From NCBI GenBank assembly GCA_016648135.1, contig JADDOH010003975.1, forward strand, positions 20,861 to 84,860: 64,000 nt of DNA. The letters are read 5' to 3'. This document shows positions 23,759 to 35,423 of the stretch, in pieces; within the stretch, counting starts at the first letter, position 1, and the number at the start of each line of letters is the position of its first letter. Source of the stretch: Agrypnia vestita (Eukaryota; Arthropoda; Insecta; Trichoptera; Phryganeidae). The position numbers were made by a program, and so were the translations under genes. The notes under the pieces were generated by a model. It saw nothing but the letters and a program-made list of their open reading frames with translations, had not been told where the DNA came from and made no database searches.

Positions 23759-24077
23759 TTTAAATATCTAAATATCATTACAAAAATATTATCGATGGAT
23801 TTGGCGTTACATTGTGGGGATTGTTATTCTTGATGATAGATTATTATAGGATATTAATTAATACTAACTTTATTATCTCTACCTAAGTTTAATAGTTTTT
23901 ATATTTTTTACTTGTTTACTTGTGTTTTAAGAGAAACAGAATCTCTCACGTCAGGTTGATACTTCACCTGTCGATAAAAATTCTGTTTCTCTTGAAACTT
24001 AAATAGTAAAAAAAATATTAAACTCAGATAGACTTAATAAGGTTAATATTATTTAATATATATAATTATCTATCATC
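23759..24077. mobile_element. Hammerhead-like family B, head-to-head inverted pair with flanking direct repeats
   Basis: Two inverted copies of the unit also seen at 57134-57410 and 61590-61700 meet head to head near 23958: the minus copy reads CCTGACGTGAGAGATTCTGT and the plus copy CACCTGTCGATAAAAATTCTG, both followed by TTTCTCTT.AAAC. The whole is flanked by ATCATTACAA[G/A]AGTCGAACA at 23739-23758 and 24078-24096, which looks like a long target duplication. The ribozyme-like cores in this pair are eroded. Confidence 0.6.
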
Positions 24078-24619
24078 ATCATTACAAAAGTCGAACAGGC
24101 GAACTATATATGTGAACTTGTGTAATATTCTCATGTTCACATCCTTACGCCCATAAAAACGAGATGCGCGGATTTTTGCCACATTTTAATGAAGAAAGCG
24201 GCGTGTCGGTCACATCGCAGGTAATGATTATGAGTCCACACGGTCACGTTCAACTCAGAAGTTCAGGACAAGGTCGTTAGAGAGTGAGAGTCGGTCGTTA
24301 GTTGACAAAATTATTTTCTTTTTTTATGGAGCCATTTTCCGGAACGGACGGCGCGGCGTGCAGTGGAACGGATTGCCGGCTAACCTAACTATGCACGAAA
24401 ATACTGACAATAAAAGTTCGTTTACCCACGGCGTTGCAAGAGACGTAACCACAGGCCACCAAAATATATAGACACGAACTAACGTAAATTGATTGGTACG
24501 CAGAGTACACAGCCAGGTGCCACGGCTGGATCCAATACGTATGATAAATTTTAAAAAAGTATTTAAATATATTTTAATATTTTTCAAATTCCCTTTTTGG
24601 CACCATTTTATCAATTATA
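24078..24619. other. Unassigned stretch with a less AT-rich patch
   Basis: The patch at 24330-24540 is open on the minus strand for 96 codons, but no splice boundary or family is recognisable. Confidence 0.35.
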
Positions 24620-25115
24620 TAAATAAATAAATAAATATAACTTTATTCCGGAATGTGGGAAGGTTCGTGCAATCCCACACATTCCATATAAAAGTAGGTA
24701 CAATATTATATAAAATAAAAGAGAAATAAGAAAATCATATAAAATAAAGGAGAAAACAAGTATCAGTATTAAAAGAGAAGAAAAAAAGAAAAAAACAAGA
24801 AAACAAGTATAGTATTATTATTAACATGAAGAAATGTCATAGAAATATGTCGTATAATATCGTATATTAGCGGTTTTAGCGAGCGATGGCAAGTCGATTA
24901 TGAGGGGGCAGTATCTTTCTCCAGTGTGCATTGATGCTGGATGCTGGAGTGAGGCGGGCTTCCAGGATAAGGATATTTCCGGAGCTGTATATCCTTTCCC
25001 TCATTCCTGCCGCCCTGGATCTTATGAGGGCTGCAAAGTTGGGAATACGCCCCTCAGTGAACATACCGGAAGCGCTGCAATATCTGTAATAAACTTTACC
25101 CACAATTTAACTTTG
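24620..25115 (-). pseudogene. Non-LTR retrotransposon relic: reverse-transcriptase C-terminus, 3' UTR and (TTTA)n tail
   Basis: The minus frame 25103-24876 reads GKVYYRYCSASGMFTEGRIP then NFAALIRSRAAGMRERIYSS and ends with an INAHWRKIL-like block. This is the C-terminal R-rich/HW pattern of insect non-LTR reverse-transcriptase proteins. It is followed by an AG/AT-rich 3' UTR, AATAAAG and a TTTATTTATTTATTTA tail at 24640-24620. The 5' part is missing, as usual for 5'-truncated LINE copies. Confidence 0.65.
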
Positions 25116-25299
25116 ATCTAAAAATTCAACTTTGCGGGAGCGATTCTCCCTTTTTCAGGACAATGAATGTTAAAAGTTTAATTATTTTATTTATAGTATT
25201 TAAATATTTCAGATTTTGATACCTCCTCTTCAAGACAATGTTGTATTTAATCATGTACAATTTGATGAGGTGTACTACAATGTTACTATCTTACAAACC

Positions 25300-25580
25300 T
25301 GTAAATTTTAAAACAATTATGAAAAGGTTAAACTCAATGCTCTAAAAAAATATAATGTCTTAGTAAATAAGTCGCGCATTATTAAATTAAGACGTTTAAA
25401 AACTCAGCTTGAAAATATTTTTTTAAAGAAAAAAGTGTATTATAAAAAATCGTTCTATTTACTTGAATATTTAATTATGCAAGAACTAATACTTTAACTG
25501 CAGTATAAATATATCTTAAACATAAGGGGAAAAAGACATTCTTCTGCTGTGACCCTTTCCTGAAGAACGGGTTTAGTTTA
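25300..25580 (+). repeat. Dispersed repeat family G copy
   Basis: Matches 61905-62140 (TGTAAATTTTAAAACAATT.T at the left, ACTGCAGTATAAAT at the right) and 7740-7935 in reverse. Ends near CTGAAGAACGGG. No frame. Confidence 0.65.
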
Positions 25581-27300
25581 TCTCTGTAAATATCTGTAAA
25601 TTTCTGATCGTAACAATGTCGTTTAGACAACTATCTAAGCGAGATATATTTTTTTATATACATAGATACGCATACGAGATACATGTTATATTTGCATAGA
25701 TATAGACAGGTCAGGATTTTACCTGTTGGAGGCCCTGGGCACTTTAGGATAATGGGGCCCCATTGACTACGACAGAGGACTATTTTATTAAAACAGGCAA
25801 AAGGGGAAGACGAACGAAATTCTAGATTTATTGAAGTGTTATTTTTATTTCCTTACAATCACATTTAATGTAATCCGTATTAATAGGTAATAATAATATA
25901 ATCCGGAAAAGTAACTCTTTTAGCATTCACTGTACGCAGATTGGTAATTAAAAATCGACATTAGTACCCTTCTAGCTTTGTGACACTGACAGTGTCCTGT
26001 GTATATATACTGTGGAATACCTACATATACTGTGGAATCCGCAAAATTCAATTTAAGTTTTACTATCTTTAACTATGAACCACATAAACAATGAAATCTA
26101 AACAATAGTAATATTAAGTAATATATTAATGAACACAAATATGAATGAAAAGGCTACTTATTTTTGTAATTAAATCAAGTTTGAAACAAAAAAGATCAAT
26201 CCTAGTAGACACTATTATTATAAGAACGAATGTGTAACAAATACATTTTCCAAACTTTGTTTAATTAGATTGGTAAATATCGAATATTCTAAATAGTAAT
26301 GACTAAACTAGGCATCAGATTAACATTTTAGCATTTTCCTTAACAATGAAGCGGTCTATTATATTCAAAATAGATAACAAACGTTTCCGCATTCACAATA
26401 GCCTTAGCGAATGAAAATGGTTTTACCTATTTCTTTTATGAAAATTTAAATTTTTGCTGCTGATGAAAATGATAACTTTGCCATAAATAGAAAGGTCAGA
26501 GACAACTTTCCGCCCCAGGTACTTTTTTCCTTTAACATAATTTATTTCGATAATGATTATAATAAAATATTAACCATACCATAACTAAAAATTTATTCAA
26601 TACAGATTTTCAAATATAATTAAATGGATTATTAAAACAATTGTTGACACAACATTTATGTCGATGAATAGCTACTCGTAATTCACCTAAGTCCACTACG
26701 AAAATATTATATATTTTTATGGCGCCTAATTCTATTTATGCAAGAGAAAAGTTTGTGCGCAGAACAAGCGAACTGACTTCCACATATTCATGTTTGATTA
26801 ATTTACTTGAGTATGTAGGTATTGATGTTTTTATTGTATATCCAAAACAAAGTGTGAATCAAATTCGCTTAAATCAGTATGAACCAATCACAATATCTTC
26901 ATAAGTAAAAAGTTATGTACCCATCATCATTTAACAGAAATGGACACTTCATTTTGATTAAATATATCGTTTCCCCTACATGTAATAGGTACACAGAAAC
27001 ATATTAAGATTTTATGTAGATATATATACCTATATATATGGCTTCAACCAAAATCTCATACAACTTATGAATTACGCCAAATATGTGTTAGATGTCATTA
27101 TTTTATACTGATCCAGTTTTACTTTCATCCCATGAAACAAAAAGTGTTGATTATTTTTACAATCCGTTATTGTTTATGGTCTATTAACATAAAAAGTAAT
27201 GTGCAAATGTATGTTCATATTTGAGGAAAGGAATATCTCGAACACTCGACAAGCGTGATTGGGTATGTGGGTAAACCAATTACCTCACTGTCTTTGAATA
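25581..27300. other. AT-rich stretch, nothing recognised
   Basis: Only short unsupported frames (for example 26719-26904). Confidence 0.45.
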
Positions 27301-27620
27301 AATACGATTTGTCTGGGGGATATAAATTATAATAATTAGATAGATTCGAGATTGGGAGTGTGCAGAACACCTATACCACCGAGCTAATGGTCAGTGTGCA
27401 GTCACTTTGCAATAAAAGGTGAAAGTAAAACCGTATCACGAGATACTTTACAAGAACCGATTTACACCATGGTGTTCCTTGGCTGGCGCCGTTGGTTCTC
27501 AAGTGTTATTCTCAAAGCAAAACGGAAGTGCGAACAATTCTTGGATTGAAGTATTTTTGGATAATGTGTGAAGCCGGTCTAGGGTGGTCTGTTTTATGAG
27601 GTTTTATGTCCAAAACGAGC
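27301..27620 (+). promoter_or_regulatory. Possible promoter and first exon of an unidentified gene
   Basis: GGGGATATAAATTATAATAA (27317-27336) could be a TATA region; GGTCAGTGTGCAGTCAC (27387) resembles the arthropod TCAGT initiator but lies too far downstream of it for a single promoter. A 26-codon frame starting in TTACACCATGG (27468) ends in TGA. The stretch is less AT-rich than its flanks. Very tentative. Confidence 0.2.
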
Positions 27621-29909
27621 ATCAAATACGACCACATTATATTTCATGCATAAGAATCACACACGTTATTTACAAAATGAATAAAACGATGCGAATGTGG
27701 TTTCTGCATGGTAGAGATGAGTTTAAGTAATATTATTTACCGATACATAATCCTGTCTTGACACAAATTAATCAAGTAACGTTAAATTAAATGATGTTTG
27801 AGACCTTTTGTAACCAATAATAATTTATTTAATTATAATTTTGTATTCCTTTTGATACATTCGTTTCGTGATAATTTTATCTACTTTATTATATTTTCCA
27901 TAGATGGCGGGAAGTAGTCAGTTTGAGGTATACCAAGATATATTTTTTATAAAAATAAAACGACAATTCTTTTTTTTTATGTCTTACGGAAATCAGAAGT
28001 CTATGATCACGGTCACTGTCAACATTCCTGTCCTCGCTATCACGTGTCCCTTCACAATGCCATCAAAGTTCATTCTCTGGAACATTTTTTGCTTGTTTAA
28101 ATTTCTCAATAATATTTATGCCAATTTTCCTCTAAGTCCAGATCTTATTGGCTTGCGTGAATATTGTGGGAATCAGTGGGTATTTTTTATATTTTTTTTA
28201 TTTGGAATTCAAACAGCTTACCTGATATTAAAAAGTAGAACATATGATTTAATAATAATATTAAGTCAATTACATTAATTCTATGTATTGTATACAAAAG
28301 AATAAGAAGATATATTTAACAAATTCAATAAAAAGATCGAGGAAGAAGGAATTTATTTTAAAAAGATATAAAAATAGATTAATACATGAAGTAAGTACGG
28401 TAAATTTATTTCCAGGAGGAGAGCAAGGTATATCGGAATATCGATAATGTTTAAATTTTGAATAATCGCATTTAAATTTGTTTTGAATTTTTTTTTTTCA
28501 TTTACAATTTGTTTTGCACATATTAAGCTTATCTTTTATTTCATCTCATCTTTTTGAATATCTATTCAATCGATATTCAAAAAACTCCCTCTTCCAGCTT
28601 ACTATTTAACTCATCCCTCCCCCATCCCGAAAAATGGCGTAAAGAATTCTGTATCATTTAGGTACTACAGCAGTTAAAGAAATAAAATCTTAAACAGACT
28701 TTCACGAAACTAACCAGTAATATAAAGATTCTGTAAGATACCTACTAGTAATTTTACTAAAATATTTTTAAAAATTACCTAATTGATGTTCATGCATATA
28801 TTTGGCACAAAACAAAACATGTTTATGTGTTATATTCGTAGTATACATTCATGAATTTTGATGGACAATTAGACATCTTTGACTATGAAATGTACAGGGA
28901 AGTAGAGGAATCGATTGCTTGTACAGGCTAAGAGAAAAGGGAAAATTTTTAGAATCAATTTCCATCCTACATTTCTATCCAAACCCATTTGATTTCACTT
29001 CCTTTAGATACTCAAATGCTGTACAGCATCTGACGTTAATAGATCATTTCTATCCATTTCCATTTCCCTGCATGGTCATGTTCAACCATAAAAGGTTACA
29101 GAAAATTTATTTTCTATTCAGAATTTTCCAGTACCGATGAAAAATCAATATTTTCATTTAAATTATAAAATCACACAGATTGTTTACATCTCATTCAAGA
29201 AATATTATTAACGAATTATTTCTTGATACGTACCAATGTCAAAGGTAATGTGATAAATGCGGTTAGTTATTATTGATGTTGTAAACTAAATAGAAAATGA
29301 ATAGGCATCATAGTGGTTATATGCAAGCAATAATAAATTTAATGATGTAGGTATTTATGGTATATTAGACCTCTATTAGACGGATCTGAATATCCGACCC
29401 GATTACATATTTTACAAAAAAATCAAGAATGATAAATAAATACCTAATCGATATAATTAATGCAATTTCAAACGAATACGCGCATAATTTATAAAAAATA
29501 TATATTAAAAACCACATATTATTCATAACAGGACCACCTTAATAAAAATAATCTTTGAATTTCGTGGAGTGAAAGTGAGAAATCTCGGAACACGGATCAC
29601 ATTAAAATAGAATAAATATTGATAGCCAAGAAAATGGCAGCTCTAATAAGTATAAAAAAATGTTAAAGACATTTTCCAAATCTTAAGTTGAATTAAATTT
29701 TTAAGAGGTACTAAAAACAATTATTGTGAATCGAATCCAGGCGGGATTGAGATACTAACATACTTTTAAGGTCAAGGTTGCGGTTACGGTATTTTTTTCT
29801 GCAGTTGGTATGCAGGTGCACGTTGACATCTTATTATTAATCTTTTTCTTGAATCTGTTTCCTCATTACAGTGGATCATGACCTCAAAGTTACGAGTGAC
29901 GATTTTCCT
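27621..29909. other. AT-rich stretch, nothing defended
   Basis: A 124-codon frame at 27904-28278 starts ATGGCGGGAAGTAGTCAG directly after an acceptor-like TATTTTCCATAG, but its Phe/Ile-rich translation looks like read-through of AT-rich DNA. No other candidate. Confidence 0.4.
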
Positions 29910-30049
29910 CTATCTTTTCAGCGGCCCGCAGTTCAAATAGTCGCTGTAATAGGAAGGCCAGTAGCGTCTTTGATCTGGTGGGTCCATCGAGTAAAAGATT
30001 GCTCTCTTTCCCTTTCCAGTCACCACCAGTTCCAGATCCTCTCTGCCGG
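29910..30049 (-). CDS. Candidate terminal coding exon of an unidentified gene
   Basis: On the minus strand a strong acceptor (CTATTTTTTTCTACACAG) is followed by an open frame of 45 codons and a TAG stop. The exon starts with two bases completing a codon from an upstream exon. The peptide begins GREDLELVVTGKGKR and ends RRYWPSYYSDYLNCGPLKR; it is rich in Tyr and Trp, has one Cys and two basic motifs (GKGKR, LKR) of the kind cut in prohormones. The stretch is clearly less AT-rich than its surroundings and the codons look ordinary for a gene. I do not recognise the family. No upstream exon could be identified; a retrotransposon fragment (30360-30960) lies in what would be the intron. The plus strand also has an acceptor-like TATCTTTTCAG at 29911-29921, but its frame is less protein-like. 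A secreted peptide precursor is one possibility, not an identification. Confidence 0.4.
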
Positions 30050-30359
30050 CTGTGTAGAAAAAAATAGAAGATGCGTCTCTGGACAAGGATCTTGAATCTG
30101 TGGAAGGCGGACACCTGGAGCCATCTGGCGGCGCTCCAGCGGACCAGACTAGTTCGGCGATTGCGATATTTGAACTCTCGGCAAAACGATTACCCACATA
30201 TATAAAACATGTCAATTTTTTTACATTCAAGTGTTTATATAATAATCTTCTGTGGATAAGAAATACAACAATCGCATGCAAGTTTTCGACGCAATTTCCT
30301 GCGACTCACAGGATGGAGCATGCCTTAAATAATCTCAAATCTTTCGGTATGAATAATAT

Positions 30360-30965
30360 ATATTTACATGCCCCAGGTCATCAAGACACAGTACATTATT
30401 CTATTATAGTGGAAATGTCAGAACTAATGCATTAGCAAACTCTGTAATCCCCAGATTACACCCATTAGGGAATGAACGTGCAGAGGTGGCTGACATTTTT
30501 GCTGATAATATAACTGTGTATAGGATAAAGCTGATACAATTCATTACATCTCAACGAAATGGAAATGGATAATTGATTTTTCTTTTTGTTCTTACTACTT
30601 AAACTTCTCTTTTTTTAATTTACACAAATCTATAAGATGTGCTCTAATCTTTTTAACTGCGATGTATTTCTTCTTCTGCTTACTACTTACAATCATATTC
30701 TTCTCACTACTTTAACTTCTCTTTTTATTTTATTTGAATTTTAATTTGAATTTTTTTAACTGCAATTTACACTAATCTAAATTTAACACAAATCTATTAT
30801 ATGCACTCGAATCTTTAACAGCAATGTAAATTTACACAATTCTATTATATGTACTTTTTAACTGTATTACTATTTTATCTGTCTTATGTTATTTTTTAAA
30901 ATTTATATTCTGTATGTTTGTAAAAGCCCATAAGGGCGTTAAATAAATAAATAAATAAATATTGT
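30360..30965 (+). pseudogene. 5'-truncated non-LTR retrotransposon (CR1/Jockey-type), 3' end
   Basis: A frame at about 30406-30573 reads YSGNVRTNALANSVIPRLHP then LGNERAEVADIFADNITVYR and ends TSQRNGNG with a stop. It matches residue for residue, with few changes, the end of the protein at 53932-54411 on the other strand. A 3' UTR follows, then CCCATAAGGGCGTT and an (AAAT)n tail at 30938-30960. Probably one insertion from the same family as 53760-54650. Confidence 0.85.
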
Positions 30966-31394
30966 TCGGGCGGTTACTTGGTCGTAGCCATTCACATCAC
31001 CAAAAATATCTTATTTTTGAGGAATAAGTGCTTTTCAATGAATTGAAAGGATTCGTTTCCAGCATCAAGTTTCGAAGGCATCCAAAATTCTTCACATATT
31101 TGCACTCAGTGAGATGAGCACAAGATTATGAGAAATATTTAAGATATATGGAGAAAAAACAGGATATTAAACGCTTTTTTGTGGGTTTTATTACTAACCT
31201 TTTTCTACCCTATTTTATTATATTATTCCATACTATTTTATTTTATTCAATTCAGCATAAAAAAAATGATAAAAACCTAACAAAATATTTTCTATTCATG
31301 TTATTTGGTTTGTATATATGCGAATGTATTTTCAAAATCTATGTAAGTTACATTAATGATAGTTCAACGTTTTGCAAAATACATTTATAAGTCA
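30966..31394. other. AT-rich stretch, nothing recognised
   Basis: An 80-codon frame at 31148-31390 is Phe/Ile/Lys-rich AT read-through. Confidence 0.45.
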
Positions 31395-31555
31395 GAATAT
31401 AAGTCAGAAATATTTTTAAAAAATGCAAATTTTGATATTGCATATCTGTGTATATCATGGTTACTTGAACATTTTCAACTCACAATCAAGGCAGGAATTC
31501 AACTTTAAAGTATTGTGAATTATCTCTGTTACACCCTGTGTAAAAAATCATCAAA
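31395..31555 (-). repeat. MITE family I, right half only
   Basis: Matches the right end of 11174-11691: TTTTCAACTCACAATCAAGG, CAGGAATTC, AAAGTATTGTG and GTTACACCCTGTGTA. The left half is absent. Confidence 0.7.
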
Positions 31556-31745
31556 CATAATAATTTCGTTGTCTGTCCGTCCGTCCATCCAAACTTCTTG
31601 TAACGTAAAAACCCAAACTAAACTGCCGGGGATGGCTTGAACCCCGGGTCAGCAAACCCGAACCGACCACTTTAAGCAAAGACCGCGAAGTAAGCGAACC
31701 AATGTTCCGTCTTTTTTGACGTGTTCCTGCTGGTAAAAGTATAAT
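31556..31745 (-). repeat. tRNA-derived SINE family B copy
   Basis: The minus strand carries a B-box-like GGGGTTCAAGCCATCCCC, preceded by a GGTTCGGGTTTGCTGACC segment, and ends GACAGACAACGAAATTATT. The same end occurs at 42813-42995, 53505-53760 and 55555-55722. Pol III promoter boxes are inferred from the B box; the head is diverged. Confidence 0.75.
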
Positions 31746-32000
31746 TTATGTATTTTAAACAATCTTCATTTAAACCACAACATGACGCATCTAAGTGATG
31801 TGCATTCGATTTTTTTTTTAAATAAAATTTTCAACCCGTAACGGAATCGGTGCAACTGGTGAAGCGAGTTATTTAAATTGAAGTGCACAATTTAAATTGA
31901 AGTGAAGTCCAGTATAATTTATCACACTGCTTCAATAAATTTTACAACTATTTTGCAGTTAATTATGCGCGTCGACGGTGATACGTTTTAGTTTTTTTAT
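31746..32000. other. Unassigned AT-rich sequence
   Basis: Nothing recognised. Confidence 0.4.
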
Positions 32001-32260
32001 TTATTTTGTGCATTCTCTTAAAAAGCGATAAACGAACATTCCTGTCACTTTCATTTCACGTCGAGTTGTTGGGGTTCCCTGCTCTTCTGCGAGGTTATTT
32101 AAAATAAGTGGTAGGTGTTCGGCAAAGAAAAGGCGAGCGATTTCGCTCCGATTTTGGACAGGAAGAAAGAGCCCGATTCGATTACGCTGACAGTGACACC
32201 TAGTGTTCAATCCGACAGACAATGGAGCTGGCGGATTTAGAGTGCTCGGAGAAAATTACG
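32001..32260. other. Less AT-rich patch with a 73-codon minus frame
   Basis: On the minus strand an acceptor-like CACTGTCAG precedes RNRIGLFLPVQNRSEIARLF, and the frame ends at TAA within AAAATAAATAAAAAAAC, where a poly(A) signal would overlap the stop. Codon use is balanced, but no family is recognised. Alternatively this is a CpG-rich promoter: an ATG in ACAGACAATGG lies on the plus strand at 32222. Confidence 0.25.
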
Positions 32261-32429
32261 CCGTCTTTCGTACATTCTCTGTAATGCTTTGTACACAAAG
32301 ATTTTTCTTATACCTAATAGATACACATACATTGTGCATTGTTGGAACTGTTGAGCACTAGGATAATTTGTTTTTTGTATTTACTCATATCTAAACAATT
32401 AAAACATGCATTAACAATAGAAAATTTGG

Positions 32430-32680
32430 TTTGAGACGAGCGATACATAATATACAAAACTTAAAGGAAGTTAAGGGGATAAGCGACATTAACGTTTGCA
32501 TTTTTTTTCTATATTTCTCCATATTTTGTAAAATATTAGACTATCAGGAAAGTATATAGAATATTTAAAATACATTCTCTTTAATACAAGTCAAATAAAA
32601 TTATTAAAACTTAAAACCCTGCAAAAAATCTGGTTAAAATCTCTGCACGGTATTTTGTATAGGAATAACAATCGCCATTA
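32430..32680 (+). repeat. MITE family I, left-half relic
   Basis: GTTAAGGGGATAAGCGACAT, the GCATTTTTTTTC run and the TACAAGTCAAATAAAATTAT and AAACCCTGCA blocks match the left part and centre of copies at 11174-11691 and 44865-45345. The terminal repeat itself is lost. Confidence 0.65.
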
Positions 32681-34095
32681 TAACAGAAAATAGTGGAGAT
32701 TGACAGCTGTGCGTCGCATATCAAAATAAAATACACTATATTTGCTATCAATTTAATCACGTGAAAGTGTGCGGTCATCGCGTCGAACCAAGTTAATTAT
32801 TTTATTATTAAAATCCGTGTCCACGAAGTGAGATAAAATATAAAATGTCTCAAATATTTATTTGAAATAATTCTCAGTAATGTGCGTCCACATGGTACCA
32901 ATCCCTATACCTACAGAGTATTCGATTTTACAACTTCACCTAGGACCATGGATACCTACAGATTTTTTTTGTTTAATTAACAGACGGTAATAAATTTTTA
33001 TCATTTATTTGCTTTAATGGCTACAGGGAAGATTCAATTTAACCCAATAAACGAACGGAACATCAACAGACAATATACAGGTAATTGGTGGTGCTAGAAT
33101 CTTTGAGAAAAAAATATTGGACATTTTATCTAGACCAAAAATCTACTCCACCAAAAAAGGTATGAAATGATTTTTTTTGAGAGAAGACTTGTTCTATTTT
33201 AAAAGTGGACAGTGAACATACGCCCCAAGAACTGCAAAAATATTAGATGTATAAAATTCATTTTAATTAAAAAGAATGTTTTAAAATACTGTTATAAAAT
33301 AAAAAATGTATGAAATGAAATTTATTTTTACTTTATATCATATACATTATATAATTATATCGTTTATTCAGAACATTTTATCGTTTAATCACATCCAATT
33401 AATTTAATTATTTACATATCTTGATTGAGTTTTCTTTATTTTATTAATTATGTATAAGTGGCTACTTACTTACCTAACTATTTTTTCATCAATTGGAACA
33501 AGTTTAGTTATTCATTTGATTTAAATGATTGACATTGTAGATAAATCAATTGTATATCAATATATTCTTCACATTCAAATCGGAATGCCAACATAGTATT
33601 ATGCAGTCAAATATATACATATGCATGAAACCTAGTTATCTAATGATAAGATTTCTAAATAGATAAGACAATATTAGGTACAAATCATTGATGAGCGTGA
33701 TTTAAAAACAATCGCGGTGTATTGATTTATTACGACGCGAATCACTTTCAATCTTATGTTATGTATTGCAATAAGTAATTATACCTAACCCCATCAATAT
33801 TGACGGCTAATTAAAAAATACATATTTATGGTGAGATGATTCAAATTTATAAATCTGATAAAATGCGTCTTATTCCAAGCAGATTTACCTACTGCCCGCA
33901 TATCCGCAAAGTTCTTAGTACGTTGAGTTTGCCATTGTAAAGTCAACCAATCAAATGTGTGTCTTCTGCGAATTACAACGCATATTTTGTTGATGGTTTC
34001 CTTGGGGTAACCTAAGCTGACATTTCGGTACGACAACATGTGCCATAGTCAAGGGCTTGCCACAAAAGTTACGGTTAATGTTAAAAGTTAATGAT
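32681..34095. other. AT-rich stretch, nothing recognised
   Basis: An 81-codon minus frame (33794-34039) begins MLSYRNVSLGYPKETINKIC but has no splice or family support. Confidence 0.4.
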
Positions 34096-34150
34096 AAGTA
34101 TAGATAGCGTGTATGAATAAGATGCTCATTTATTCATACACGCTATACTT
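34096..34150. repeat. 21-bp inverted repeat
   Basis: AAGTATAG-(atag)-CGTGTATGAATAA at 34096-34120 is matched by the reverse complement at 34130-34150. The left arm has a 4-base insertion. Lies at the edge of the mariner relic. Confidence 0.8.
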
Positions 34151-34235
34151 ACTCTAATCTCCTTCAAAGCAATCCCTTTGGTAATGCACACACTTCTCCC
34201 AGCGGTGCGCCATTGTTGGAAACACTACTGGAATA

Positions 34236-34456
34236 TTCTGTGTTTAGTTTTCTGGGATATTCTGCCGTGTATATGTAACCTCTCTGGCGACGTTTCGGTT
34301 CCCATTGCATGGTCCATCATCAGGGCTGATGTGATGATGGATCCTGCAATTGGGATCCAAAACGTCGGCCAGAGAGGTCGCATATACACGGCAGAATATC
34401 CCAAAAAACTATACACAGAAGATTCTGAACGGCCGTGAAAACCTAAGAATATTTGT
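34236..34456. mobile_element. Hammerhead-like family A, head-to-head inverted pair with perfect 12-bp target duplication
   Basis: Flanked by ACTACTGGAATA at 34224-34235 and 34457-34468. Inside, a minus copy and a plus copy face head to head around 34325, sharing CATATACACGGCAGAATATC-type arms. The minus core (34323-34289) is canonical: CTGATGA, stem, GAAACGTC. The plus core (34326-34366) is damaged: GAAAC has become AAAAC and the CTGATGA part is expanded. Only the right side keeps the 3' end CGGCCGTGAAAACC. Confidence 0.85.
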
Positions 34457-34722
34457 ACTACTGGAATACATATTTTCGAATGGGGCTAGTCCATTGCGCT
34501 CCACATAATGTCTTCTCTTAATTCAAATCGGGTGGGTCCCTTTCAGCGGTAGTACTTTTAACTTGAGAAATAGCCAAAAATCGCACGGAGCCATGTCGGG
34601 CTGTAGGGAGCCTAACAAACCAAGGGTATTCTGTGTTTTGTGCCAAAAAAGTTTAAGCCAGATGCGAAGAATGGGCGGGTGCATTATTATGATGAATGCT
34701 CCACCACTAGCAGCTTTGGGAC

Positions 34723-35423
34723 TAAGGTTTCTGACCCGGGTCGACCCGGGAATCCATGAGGTTTTCGATGCATCGAGTCTCGGGAATGCTTATATCGAGT
34801 CCCGGGACTCAAACTCGGAAAAAAGTGTAGTAAAAATATTTTGAATATTAAATAAGAAATAAGAGCTTTTGAATCTACAGGGGAGCAAACTATTAATTTA
34901 GCTGTTGACCGGCACCAATTGAAACAAATTTTTTTCAATTGCTGGAAATATGTGTACCTACAAAAACGAAAAGCGAGCCATCAGACGTAAATTTGAACAT
35001 TTTGATATTTTTTAAATGCTGTTTTAAACAAAATTGTTTAAATGGGCGTTTTTAATTTCAATATTGTATTTTTGTTAATATAATTTAGGTATAATAGATT
35101 GATTGTAAATATGTACAATGTGCATTGTACATGTAGGTACATACAATATATTTCAATCAAATTAGATTTTTTTTAATATTCGTAATTTATTATATCTTGT
35201 TTTTTATTTACAGATACAATTTTTTGTCAATGCATGTTTATTTTCAAATAAAAATTTTATTGAAATTTTTATTAGAAACTAGCATTAAATCTTTTATTTA
35301 AAAAAAATATATATTTTTTTTAAATTAATTATCAACAAATCACGAAATTCGGGATCCCGGGAATAATCCAGAGCTACAAATCGAGTCCCGGGAATAAAAA
35401 AGTCCGGGAATAGAGACACCCTA
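34723..35423. mobile_element. hAT-like non-autonomous element in the mariner relic
   Basis: Short inverted ends TAAGGTTTCT (left) and TAGGGTGTCT (right, read inward), with 8-bp flanks TTTGGGAC and TTTGGCAC (7 of 8 match). GC-rich subterminal repeats (ACCCGGGTCGACCCGGG, TCCCGGGACTC, TTCCCGGGA) surround an AT-rich, non-coding centre. Eight-base duplications and subterminal repeats are hAT features. Confidence 0.7.

Noticed and set aside
27904..28278. 124-codon plus frame after an acceptor-like site
   Set aside because: Phe/Ile/Lys-rich translation fits read-through of AT-rich DNA; no donor, domain or family.
34178..34438. Paired plus and minus frames of 86 and 63 codons
   Set aside because: They lie in the inverted pair of hammerhead-like units, so both strands are open by symmetry.
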